Origin: DASQPR01 sp963797675
GTDB lineage: Bacteria; Actinomycetota; Actinomycetes; Mycobacteriales; Micromonosporaceae
Reading direction: 5' to 3'
Length of the DNA: 64,000 nt
Assembly: GCA_963797675.1 (NCBI GenBank)
Contig: CAWCQQ010000002.1
Coordinates: 1,736,001-1,800,000, forward strand
Shown here: piece after piece, positions 8,289 to 16,117 of the stretch
Numbering within the stretch: the first letter of the stretch is position 1
Layout: each line of letters starts with the position of its first letter
The notes under the pieces: model-generated
The model's input: only the letters and a program-made list of their open reading frames with translations
Databases searched by the model: none
Told to the model about the DNA's origin: nothing
Program-made: the position numbers and the translations under genes

Positions 8289-9137
8289 ATGCTCCGCATT
8301 GCCGTTCCGAATAAGGGCACGCTCTCCGCTCCCGCCTCCCGGATGTTGATCGAGGCTGGTTACCGGCAGCGCACCGACGACCGCGACCTGATCTGCCGCG
8401 ACGAGGCCAACGGTGTCGAGTTCTTCTATCTGCGTCCACGTGACATCGCTACGTACGTCGGCTCCGGCGACCTCGATCTCGGCGTCACGGGCCGTGATCT
8501 GCTGATCGACTCCGAAGCCGACGCTGTCGAGGTGCTCGACCTCGGCTTCGCCAACGCGGCGTTCCGGTTCGCCGGTCGGGCCGGGGAGATCACCTCGGTC
8601 GATCAGGTCGCCGGCAAGCGGATCGCCACCGCGTTTCCGGGCGTCGTCGCGCGGCACCTGGCCGACAACGGCATCGCGGCGACCGTCGTGAAACTCGACG
8701 GCGCGGTCGAGAACGCGATCCGGCTCGGTGTCGCCGACGTGATCGCCGACGTCGTCGAAACCGGTGCCACGCTGCGGCAGGCCGGACTCGAGCCGGTCGG
8801 TAAGCCGATTCTGGAGTCGTCTGCGCTGCTCGTCGCGCGTACCGGAGCGGACATCGGGACGAAGCCGATGATGCAGCTGATACGCCGCCTGCAGGGCGTG
8901 CTGGTCGCCCGGCGCTACGTGATGCTCGCCTACGACGTACGCGCGGATCAACTCGACGCCGCGGTCGACCTCACGCCGGGCATCGAGTCGCCGACGATCT
9001 CACCGCTGCACCGTGAGGGGTGGGTCGCGGTCGAGGCGATGGTGTTGCGGTCCGACGTACACCCGATCATGGACGAGCTGTACGCGGTCGGCGCGCGAGC
9101 GATCCTGGTAACCGACATCCTGGCGTGCCGCCTGTAG
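8289..9137 (+). CDS. hisG: ATP phosphoribosyltransferase, long form
   Basis: 282 residues, the committed and feedback-controlled step of histidine synthesis. It begins MLRIAVPNKGTLS; the catalytic part has GVTGRDLLIDS, RIATAFPGVVARHLA and the PRPP-binding DGAVENAIRLGVADVIADVVETG. The last 75 residues form the regulatory domain of long HisG proteins (MLAYDVRADQLDAAVDLTPGIESPTI...HREGWVAVEAMV), so no HisZ partner is needed. Confidence 0.96.
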   Translation: MLRIAVPNKGTLSAPASRMLIEAGYRQRTDDRDLICRDEANGVEFFYLRPRDIATYVGSGDLDLGVTGRDLLIDSEADAVEVLDLGFANAAFRFAGRAGEITSVDQVAGKRIATAFPGVVARHLADNGIAATVVKLDGAVENAIRLGVADVIADVVETGATLRQAGLEPVGKPILESSALLVARTGADIGTKPMMQLIRRLQGVLVARRYVMLAYDVRADQLDAAVDLTPGIESPTISPLHREGWVAVEAMVLRSDVHPIMDELYAVGARAILVTDILACRL

Positions 9138-9144
9138 ACATCGC

Positions 9145-9214
9145 AGATCTTGGCTGCGCACGGTGGCTATTTCGCTCGGATGACGACGCTGACCCTCCAC
9201 CGCAGCCAAGATCT
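9145..9214. repeat. 14-bp perfect inverted repeat between hisG and the PH-domain gene
   Basis: AGATCTTGGCTGCG (9145-9158) is exactly complementary to CGCAGCCAAGATCT (9201-9214), with a 42-base loop. No T-run follows, so it is not a standard terminator. The left arm with its flank (GCAGATCTTGGCTGC) is nearly identical to GCAGATCATGGCTGC at about 12247, suggesting a dispersed repeat family. Confidence 0.6.
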
Positions 9215-9235
9215 CCGATCATGCAACGGCGCCAA

Positions 9236-9319
9236 CCGGCAGCAGCGGGCCGGCAGCAGCGGGCCGGCAGGAGCCGCGGCAGGAGCCGCGGGCAGGCCGG
9301 CGTGGGCAGGCCGGCGTGG
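9236..9319. repeat. Three consecutive short tandem duplications
   Basis: A 14-base unit (CCGGCAGCAGCGGG) occurs twice at 9236-9263. It is followed by a 12-base unit (CAGGAGCCGCGG) twice at 9268-9291, then another 14-base unit (GCAGGCCGGCGTGG) twice at 9292-9319. The stretch is non-coding if the downstream gene starts at 9363. Confidence 0.75.
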
Positions 9320-9362
9320 GCCTGGCTGTCGGCTCAGCAGGAAACAGTGGGAGACTCCTGAC

Positions 9363-9830
9363 GTGAGTTCGACAACGACGGTCCCGGCGACGATCAGCGC
9401 CCGCGGTCAGAAAGCGCAGAAGGTCGCCTACATCGGCGCGGCTGCGATCATCATCGTGTTCTCGCTCGTCGCGCTCACGCTGCGCGGCAAGACCGAGAGC
9501 GGCGACAGCTACTTCCACCCCGAGGACCAGGTCGCGATGATCATCCTCGGATTCCTGTGTGCCGCCGGGATCTTCTGGTTCACCCGCCCGCGACTCGTGG
9601 CGGACATCAACGGCGTACGCGTTCGGAACCTGCTCGGCTGGGTGGACGTACCGTGGGAGGTCGTCACCGCTGTCCGGTTCGACCGGGGTTCGCCGTGGGT
9701 CGCGATCGACCTGCGTGACGACGACGTGATCTCGGTCATGGCGATCCAGGCGACCGACAAGGAGTACGCCGTCACCGCCGTACGCGGCCTGCGCGCCCTG
9801 CTGGCAGCCAGCCGCGCGCCGGCGGAGTGA
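9363..9830 (+). CDS. PH (bPH6-like) domain membrane protein
   Basis: 155 residues. After about 20 polar residues there are two hydrophobic helices (VAYIGAAAIIIVFSLVALTL and AMIILGFLCAAGIFWF), then a bacterial PH-like domain (RLVADINGVRVRNLLGWVDVPWEVVTAVRFDRGSPWVAIDLRDDD, read in two pieces). Proteins of this type commonly follow hisG in actinobacteria; the function is unknown. The GTG at 9363 is chosen because the upstream open frame is made of the tandem duplications and has no family resemblance. Confidence 0.8.
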   Translation: MSSTTTVPATISARGQKAQKVAYIGAAAIIIVFSLVALTLRGKTESGDSYFHPEDQVAMIILGFLCAAGIFWFTRPRLVADINGVRVRNLLGWVDVPWEVVTAVRFDRGSPWVAIDLRDDDVISVMAIQATDKEYAVTAVRGLRALLAASRAPAE

Positions 9831-10076
9831 TACACTTGTGGTGTCGACCAAACTGTGATCGCTCGCGAGAGTGGCTGCAGTCCCAAGAGGAGCACCCGCT
9901 CCCACCCGAGTGACGCATAGTTGCCGGGTTCCGGTCCTGTTTGACGCTGCAAAGCGGCAGAGCGGTGCGTCCCCATGGACGCGAAGACCGGTCGAGCGGG
10001 CCTTAGCGCATCTGCGCTGGGGCCCACATCGTTTTTGGGTCGGTCGTAAGGCAGAGAACCGACTCGAGGAGGCCCC
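9831..10076 (+). promoter_or_regulatory. Long infC leader
   Basis: This 246-base stretch has no credible ORF. A possible -10 (TACACT at 9834) lies just after the PH-gene stop, with no matching -35. The leader ends in a strong hairpin (separate entry) and the infC SD. A long structured leader before infC-rpmI-rplT is typical of operons autoregulated by IF3 or L20; which mechanism applies here is not visible. Confidence 0.5.
9998..10036 (+). terminator. Attenuator-like hairpin with U tract in the infC leader
   Basis: GGGCC-TT-AGCGC (9998-10009), loop ATCT, then GCGCT-GG-GGCCC (10014-10025) form a ten-pair stem with one internal mismatch, followed by ACATCG and a run of five T (10032-10036). 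Its form is that of an intrinsic terminator located only about 40 bases before infC, so it most likely acts as an attenuator for the operon rather than as an end of the upstream gene. Confidence 0.65.
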
Positions 10077-10673
10077 ATCAGCGTCGAACCACGCATCAAC
10101 GATCAAATCCGGTCACGTGAAGTCCGCCTTGTCGGCCCGGAGGGCGAACAGGTGGGAATCGTCCCACTTGAGCGTGCACTCCAGCTCGCCGCGGATGTGG
10201 ATCTGGATCTGGTCGAGGTAGCTCCGATGGCGCGCCCGCCCGTCTGCAAGCTCATGGACTTCGGAAAGTTCAAGTATGAGAGTGCACTCAAGGCGCGCGA
10301 AGCCCGGCGCAACCAGCAGCAGACCGTCATCAAAGAGATGAAGCTTCGCCCCAAGATCGATGCGCACGACTACGAGACCAAAAAGGGTCACGTCATGCGC
10401 TTCCTGAAGGCGGGCGACAAGGTCAAGGTCACGATCATGTTCCGCGGCCGCGAGCAGAGCCGTCCCGAACTGGGATTCCGCCTGCTGCGCAAGCTGGAGG
10501 AAGAGATCTCCGAGCTTGGCTTTGTCGAGTCTCAGGCGAAGCAAGATGGCCGTAACATGATCATGGTGATCGCACCGCACCGCAGCACCAAGGTTGCCGC
10601 TCGCGGAGGCGCCGAAGAAGGCGCTACTCCGCAGGAGCCCGCACCCGAGGCTGGCGCGGGCGACCAGCAGTAG
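10077..10673 (+). CDS. infC: Translation initiation factor IF-3, AUC start codon
   Basis: 198 residues. IF3 keeps 30S subunits apart from 50S and proofreads start codons. The conserved N-terminus (ISVEPRINDQIRSREVRLVG) lies upstream of the first ATG in this frame and begins exactly at ATC 10077, which follows the SD GAGGAGG by four bases. Non-canonical AUU/AUC starts are a known feature of infC and allow autoregulation. Other motifs are LVEVAPMARPPVCKLMDFGK, the KEMKLRPKIDAHDYETK linker and IMFRGREQSRPELG. The tail is Ala/Glu/Pro-rich. Confidence 0.95.
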   Translation: MSVEPRINDQIRSREVRLVGPEGEQVGIVPLERALQLAADVDLDLVEVAPMARPPVCKLMDFGKFKYESALKAREARRNQQQTVIKEMKLRPKIDAHDYETKKGHVMRFLKAGDKVKVTIMFRGREQSRPELGFRLLRKLEEEISELGFVESQAKQDGRNMIMVIAPHRSTKVAARGGAEEGATPQEPAPEAGAGDQQ

Positions 10674-10689
10674 GGGAGACGTTGAAGCA

Positions 10690-10884
10690 ATGCCGAAGAT
10701 GAAGAAGCACAGCGGGATGTTCAAGCGGGTCAAGGTGACCGGCAGCGGCAAGATCCTGTTTGCGCGGACGGGTATGCGCCACCGCCTCGAGGTCAAGTCC
10801 TCGAAGGAGACCCGCAGCCTGGCCGGTTACAAGGAGATCTCGAAGGCCGACGCCCCGCGCGTAAAGAAGATGATCGGCCGCTAA
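10690..10884 (+). CDS. rpmI: 50S ribosomal protein L35
   Basis: 64 residues starting MPKMKKHSGMFKRVKVTGSG and ending ADAPRVKKMIGR, the typical L35 pattern. It sits 16 bases after infC and 33 before rplT in the universal infC-rpmI-rplT operon. The frame is open upstream into infC, but the ATG at 10690 is the conserved start. Confidence 0.96.
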   Translation: MPKMKKHSGMFKRVKVTGSGKILFARTGMRHRLEVKSSKETRSLAGYKEISKADAPRVKKMIGR

Positions 10885-10917
10885 CCGCGCGCCCACCCGA
10901 CTTTTAAGGAGTTTGAC

Positions 10918-11310
10918 GTGGCACGCGTCAAGAGGGCAGTCAACGCCCACAAGAAGCGCCGTACCGTTCTGGAAAGCGCCAGCGGCTACCGCGGTCAGCG
11001 TTCGCGCCTGTACCGCAAGGCCAAGGAGCAGATGCTGCACTCGATGCAGTACGCCTACCGTGACCGCCGTGACCGCAAGGGCGACTTCCGCCAGCTGTGG
11101 ATCACGCGCATCAACGCAGGCGCGCGGCTCAACGGCATGACGTACAACCGCATGATCCAGGGTCTGAAGTTGGCCAATGTCGAGGTCGACCGCAAGATCC
11201 TCGCGGACATGGCAGTCAACGACGCGGCATCGTTCGCGGCGATCGTCGAGATCGCCCGCGCGGCGGTACTCGCCGAGGGCATCGGTGGCGCGGCAGCTCA
11301 GGCTGCCTAA
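10918..11310 (+). CDS. rplT: 50S ribosomal protein L20
   Basis: 130 residues starting at GTG with MARVKRAVNAHKKRRTVLE. It contains the conserved GYRGQRSRLYRKAKEQ and the globular part RINAGARLNGMTYNRMI. L20 binds 23S rRNA early in 50S assembly and in some bacteria represses this operon. SD AAGGAG lies at about 10905. Confidence 0.97.
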   Translation: MARVKRAVNAHKKRRTVLESASGYRGQRSRLYRKAKEQMLHSMQYAYRDRRDRKGDFRQLWITRINAGARLNGMTYNRMIQGLKLANVEVDRKILADMAVNDAASFAAIVEIARAAVLAEGIGGAAAQAA

Positions 11311-11316
11311 ATACAG

Positions 11317-12135
11317 ATGAAGCAACCCGGGGTGGATCCGTTTACACAGCGGACGCCCCGGGTTGTTGCTGCCCGGCGCCTGCAGCGGCGCCGCGATCGC
11401 GACGAGTCCGGCCTGTTCCTGGCCGAGGGCCCGCAGGCGGTCCGCGAAGCGCTGGACACTCCCGCGGTGGTCGAGGTGTTCGCGACCGCGGATGCTCTCG
11501 ATCGACACCACAAGATCATTAATATGGTACGCGGAGCCGGGGCCGAACTGTCGATCGTCACCGACGACGGGCTCGCCTCGCTGGCCGAAACCGTGGCACC
11601 GCAGGGCATCGTCGCGGTCTGCAAGCACATCGACGTCACGCTGTCCGACGCGCTGACCCGCCGACCGCGACTCGTGGCGGTACTGGCCGAGGTCCGGGAC
11701 CCGGGGAACGCCGGCACCGTCCTGCGTACCGCCGACGCGGCCGGCGCCGAAGCAGTGATCTTCGCCGGTGACGCCGTCGACCCGTACAACGGGAAGTGCG
11801 TTCGCGCCAGCGCGGGCAGCCTGTTCCACGTGGACGTGGTACGCGCGCCGAACCCGTTCGCGGTCGTCGTGGCACTGCGCGACGCCGGGATGACGGTGCT
11901 GGCCGCGGACGGATACGGCGCGAACGATCTCGACACGCTCGAATCCGACGGCGCGCTCGCCTCGCGTACGGCGTGGATGTTCGGCTCCGAAGCGCACGGA
12001 CTCCCGGCCGACCTCGCGGACGCTGCGGATGCGCGGGTTCGCGTACCGATTCATGGTCGGGCCGAGAGCCTAAACCTCGCTGCGGCCGCGGCCGTCTGCC
12101 TGTACGCTTCAGCCCGTGCACATCATCGAAGTTGA
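11317..12135 (+). CDS. TrmH/SpoU-family RNA 2'-O-methyltransferase
   Basis: 272 residues. The N-terminal substrate-binding part (RRLQRRRDRDESGLFLAEGPQAV, in part) is followed by a SPOUT knot domain with motif 1 LAEVRDPGNAGTVLRTADAAG, motif 2 WMFGSEAHGLPADL and motif 3 VPIHGRAESLNLAAAAAVCLY. It probably methylates a ribose in 23S rRNA or tRNA; the position cannot be told. It starts seven bases after rplT and precedes pheST, a conserved actinobacterial order. Confidence 0.9.
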   Translation: MKQPGVDPFTQRTPRVVAARRLQRRRDRDESGLFLAEGPQAVREALDTPAVVEVFATADALDRHHKIINMVRGAGAELSIVTDDGLASLAETVAPQGIVAVCKHIDVTLSDALTRRPRLVAVLAEVRDPGNAGTVLRTADAAGAEAVIFAGDAVDPYNGKCVRASAGSLFHVDVVRAPNPFAVVVALRDAGMTVLAADGYGANDLDTLESDGALASRTAWMFGSEAHGLPADLADAADARVRVPIHGRAESLNLAAAAAVCLYASARAHHRS

Positions 12136-12147
12136 GTCGTTTATCGA

Positions 12148-12167
12148 GCCCGCCGCAGTCGGCGGGC
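12148..12167 (+). terminator. Possible terminator hairpin after the SpoU-family gene
   Basis: An 8-bp perfect stem (GCCCGCCG, loop CAGT, CGGCGGGC) lies 13 bases past the stop codon. No U tract follows, so it may be a weak or Rho-assisted terminator, or only an mRNA 3'-end stabiliser. Confidence 0.4.
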
Positions 12168-12246
12168 GGTGAACCCACTCCTTCGGATTCACTAACCCCG
12201 GATCGCGGCGGGCGGGCGGCGGATGCCGCGAGAAACCAGTGTGATC

Positions 12247-12284
12247 GCAGATCATGGCTGCTCAGTGTCGTCAAATCCCCATGA
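12247..12284. repeat. Second copy of a GCAGATCWTGGCTGC motif with short inverted arms
   Basis: GATCATGG (about 12250) and CCATGATC (ending about 12284) are inverted. The outer text GCAGATCATGGCTGC matches the left arm of the inverted repeat at 9145 with one change. Two copies in one window suggest a dispersed intergenic element. Confidence 0.45.
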
Positions 12285-12442
12285 TCACAACCCTGAACCT
12301 CCACACCTTCCCAAACCAGTGATCTTGGCGAGGCGCGTGGCTCGGGCTCCGGGCGTGCTGCGCTCCTCGCTGCGCTGCGATGCTCACACGTCCGTCGCCC
12401 TCGCATAGACTTCACCGGTTCCATCCTCGCGGGAGAGATGCC

Positions 12443-13556
12443 ATGACTTATCGCAATGATCCTTATGATCCGAAGCAGGCCGCGCTGCTCGATCCGGCCG
12501 CGTTGGACGACGCCGCGGCCGAGGCCGAGAAGGCGTTCGCCGCCGCGTCCGATCTCGATGCGCTGATCGCGCTCAAGCCCGTACACCTGGGTGATCGATC
12601 GCAGGTATCGCTGGCGCGACGGGAGATCGGAGCGCTGCCACCCGCGGCCAAGTCGGATGCGGGTGCGCGCGTGAACGCGACCCGGACCACGATCCAGGCC
12701 GCCTTTGACGCGCGGCGCGTGACGCTGGCCGCGGAGGCTGCGCAGCGCGTGCTTCAGGAGGAGCAGGTCGACGTCACGCTGCCGTGGGATCGACGGCCGC
12801 GCGGATTCCGGCACCCGCTGACGACGCTGATGGAGGACATCGCCGACTCGTTCGTCGCGATGGGCTTCGACGTCGCCGAGGGCCCCGAGCTGGAGTCGGA
12901 GTGGTACAACTTCGACGCGCTGAACTTCGTCGCGGACCACCCGGCGCGGACCATGATGGACACGTTCTACGTCGCGACCGCGCAGCACGTGGTCGGTGGC
13001 GAGGCGCCGCTGAAGGCGGCCAACGCGGAGTCCGGCCTGGTGCTGCGGACGCACACGTCGCCGGTGCAGGCGCGCACGATGCTGAACCGCCAGCCGCCGA
13101 TCGCGATCGTGTGCCCGGGCCGGGTCTACCGCACCGACGAACTCGACGCGACCCACATGCCGGTGTTCCACCAGGTCGAAGGCCTGGTGGTGGACAAGGG
13201 CATCACGATGGCGCACCTCAAGGGCACGCTTGGACCACTTCGCCCGGGCGATGCTCGGGCCGGACGCGAAGACGCGGTGGCGCCCGTCGTACTTCCCGTT
13301 CACCGAGCCGTCCGCCGAGTTCGACGTGTGGTTCCCGCAGCACCGCGACGGCCCGCGCTGGGTCGAATGGGGTGGCTGCGGCATGGTCAACCCGCACGTG
13401 CTGATCGCGTGCGGCATCGACCCGGACGTCTACACCGGTTTCGCGTTCGGAATGGGGATCGACCGCACGCTGATGGTCCGTAACGGCGTCAGCGACATGC
13501 GGGAAATGGTCGAGGGAGACGTCCGGTTCAGCCGGCAGTTCGGGATGGGGGCGTAG
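12443..13556 (+). CDS. pheS: Phenylalanyl-tRNA synthetase alpha subunit, one frame break
   Basis: About 370 residues when the frame is restored; together with PheT it forms the alpha2beta2 enzyme charging tRNA-Phe. The N-terminal helical tRNA arm is followed by class II motif 1 (FRHPLTTLMEDIADSFVAMGF), motif 2 (VLRTHTSPVQARTM...CPGRVYRTDELDATH) and motif 3 (GFAFGMGIDRTLMVRNG). One extra T at 13230/13231 moves the text from ...MAHLKGTL into DHFARAMLGPDAKTRWRPSY of the next frame; removing it restores a normal protein. SD GGGAGAG precedes the ATG. Confidence 0.9.
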
Positions 13557-13558
13557 CG

Positions 13559-16024
13559 ATGCGAGTTGCACTGTCATGGCTGCGCGAGTACGTCGATGCG
13601 CCCACCGATCCGTCCACGCTGGAGAAGGCGCTGGTCAAGGTCGGTCTCGAGGTCGAGGAGATGCTCGATCTTCGGACCTCGGTGACCGGCCCGCTGGTCG
13701 TCGGGCGGGTGACGTCGATCGAGGAGCTGACCGAGTTCAAGAAGCCGATCCGGCACTGCCTGGTCGATGTCGGCAACGCCGAACCGCAGTCGATCGTCTG
13801 CGGCGCCCGGAACTTCGCCGAGGGCGACCTCGTCGTCGTCGTGCTGCCCGGTGCCGTGCTGCCCGGCGATTTCGCGATCTCCGAGCGCACAGACGTACGG
13901 CCGGACATCGGCCGGCATGATCTGCTCGGCTCGGGAACTGGGCATCGGCGACGACCACTCCGGCATCATCGTGCTGCCGCCGGGCACCGCGAAGCCGGGC
14001 GATCAGGCCCGCCCGATCGTCGGCCTCGACGATCTCGTCATCGAGCTGGCGATCACGCCGGATCGCGGCTACTGCTTCTCGGTCCGCGGCATCGCCCGGG
14101 AACTCGCGCACTCGCTCGGCCTGGCGTACACCGATCCGGCGTCACGGGTGACTCCGCTGGTCGCCGACGCCGCCGGATATGCCGTACGGGTCGAGGATCC
14201 GGCCGGCTGCGACCGATTCACCGCGGTCGCGGTCCGTGGCGTCGATGTCGGTGCGGCGAGCCCGGCGTGGATGCAGCAGCGGCTGATCCACTCGGGTCAG
14301 CGGCCGATCTCGCTGCTCGTCGACATCACGAACTACGTGATGCTGGAGCTGGGCGAGCCGATGCACGCGTTCGACCTGGACAAGCTGACCGGGCCGCTGG
14401 TGGTCCGGCGTGCCGAGCCGGGCGAGAAGCTGTCCACACTGGACGGAACCGTACGCGTGCTGGACGGCGCCGACATGGTGATCGCCGACGACTCCGGCGT
14501 GATCTCGCTGGCCGCCGTGATGGGTGGCGCGTCGACCGAGATCGGTGACGCGACGACGAACGTACTGTTCGAGGCCGCGCACTGGGCGCCGCTGGCGGTC
14601 GCGCACACGGCCCGTCGGCACAAGCTGCCGTCCGAGGCGTCGAAGCGGTTCGAGCGCGGCGCCGACCCGGCGCTCGGCCCGGTCGCGGCGGCGCGCGCCG
14701 TGGAGCTGCTGACGTCGATCGGCGGCGGCACCGTCGCGGGCGTCACCGACGTGAACACGGTCGGCTCCGCGGGCCGAAATCCGGATGGCGATCTCGCACC
14801 CGTCCCGGATCGCCGGCGTTGACTACCCGGCCGACCTGCCGGGCGCCCTGCTGACCGAGCTGGGCTGCACGGTCGCGGCCGACGGCGACACCCTCGTGGT
14901 GACGCCGCCGACCTGGCGGCCGGACCTGACCGAGCCGATCGAGCTGGTCGAGGACGTGATCCGGCTGGCCGGATATGACGACGTCCCGAGCGTGCTGCCG
15001 CCGCTGCACCCGGGCTCCGGCCTGACCGCGTCGCAGTTGCGCCGTCGTGCGGTCGGCCGGGCGATGGCCGCGGCCGGCTACGTGGAGACGATCTGCCTGC
15101 CGTTCGTCGCACCGGCCAGCTTCGACGCGCTCGGGCTGCCCGCCGACGACGAGCGCCGGACCGCGATCCGGCTCGCAAACCCGCTGTCCGACGAAGAGCC
15201 GCTGATGCGGACCACGCTGCTGTCCGGCCTGCTCGGCGCGCTGCGCCGCAACATCGGCCGGGGGCATCGTGATCTCGCGCTGTTCGAGACCGGCCTGGTG
15301 TTCCTGCCGACCATCGACGCGCCCGCGCCGCCGTCACTCGGCGTCGACCACCGGCCGACGGATGCGGAACTCGCCGCGATCGACGCCGCGTTGCCGGCGC
15401 AGCCGCGGCACGTCGCCGCGGTGCTGACCGGCGAGTTCGCGCCGGCCGGCTGGTGGGGGCCGGCGCAGGTCGCGACCTGGTCGGACGCGATCGAGGCCGC
15501 GCGCGTCACGGTTGCGGCGGCAGGTCAGACCGCGACGGTACGGGCGACCACCCGCGCGCCGTGGCACCCGGGCCGGTGCGCCGAGATCCTGGTCGGGGAC
15601 GTCGTCGTCGGGTACGCCGGCGAGCTGCACCCGGAGGTCTGCGCCGCACTCGAGATCCCGAAGCGGGTCTGCGCGATGGAGGTCAACCTGGATGCGATCC
15701 CGCTGCCCGGGGTGCCGATGGCGTCGGCTCTCGCCAACTATCCGCTGGCCCTGATCGACGTGGCACTCGTGGTGCCCGCGTCGACGCCGGCCGGTGAGGT
15801 GGAGGCGGCTCTGGTTGCCGGTGCCGGCGAGTTGCTCGAAGGCGTACGCCTCTTCGACGTCTACTCCTCGGCGGCGCTCGGCGACGACAAGAAGTCGCTG
15901 GCATACAAGATGACATTCCGGGCGCCCGACCGGACGCTCGACCGTCGAGGAGGCGGTGGCGGCCCGCGACGCCGCCGTCGCCGTGGCCGCGTCACGTTTC
16001 GGTGCGACGCTGCGCGGCGCCTGA
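13559..16024 (+). CDS. pheT: Phenylalanyl-tRNA synthetase beta subunit, three frame breaks
   Basis: About 820 residues once repaired. It starts MRVALSWLREYVDAPTDPS, has the tRNA-binding EMAP-like domain (VVGRV...VCGARNFAEGDLVVVVLPGAVLPG), the B3/B4 editing module (SVRGIARELAHSLGLAY...LLVDITNYVMLELGEPMHAFD, in part), B5, the catalytic-like core (RDLALFETGLVFLP) and a C-terminal FDX-ACB anticodon-binding domain. Extra bases are inferred near 13890, 14772 and 15940; each +1 removal joins conserved text. The last one recovers TVEEAVAARDAAVAVAASRF and a TGA at 16022. pheS ends one codon before the ATG. Confidence 0.88.
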
Positions 16025-16033
16025 CCGTACCCA

Positions 16034-16079
16034 TCGACGTTGATCCTTGAGTGACCGATAGCTCCAGGATCAACGTCGA
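16034..16079 (+). terminator. 14-bp inverted repeat between pheT and the MFS gene
   Basis: TCGACGTTGATCCT (16034-16047) is exactly complementary to AGGATCAACGTCGA (16066-16079), around an 18-base loop. It directly follows pheT and lacks a T-run. It may be a terminator or an intergenic palindromic repeat; repeats with TTGATCCT arms have the look of a genome-wide family. Confidence 0.55.
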
Positions 16080-16117
16080 GGGCTGCGATTTACCGGCAGT
16101 CGTGCTAGAAATCGTCG

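Larger units (their letters stand above)
12136..12442. other. Intergenic region before pheS with hairpin and dispersed repeat
   Basis: 307 bases with no credible ORF. It holds a GC-rich stem GCCCGCCG/CGGCGGGC (12148-12167, loop CAGT) just after the methyltransferase gene. A copy of the GCAGATCATGGCTGC motif follows, and a TAGACT -10-like hexamer lies at about 12407, some 36 bases before pheS. No leader peptide rich in Phe codons and no T-box motif was recognised. Confidence 0.5.

Noticed and set aside
9150..9362. An N-terminal extension of the PH-domain protein
   Set aside because: It would translate the inverted repeat and the tandem duplications; the GTG at 9363 starts just before the first hydrophobic helix as in the family.
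13200..13260. Programmed +1 frameshifting in pheS and similar genes
   Set aside because: The break sites share no slippery codon, stop codon or downstream structure, and they occur in unrelated genes.
12443..16024. pheS and pheT as pseudogenes
   Set aside because: They are essential, all catalytic motifs are intact, and each break is a single base; sequence error explains them better.
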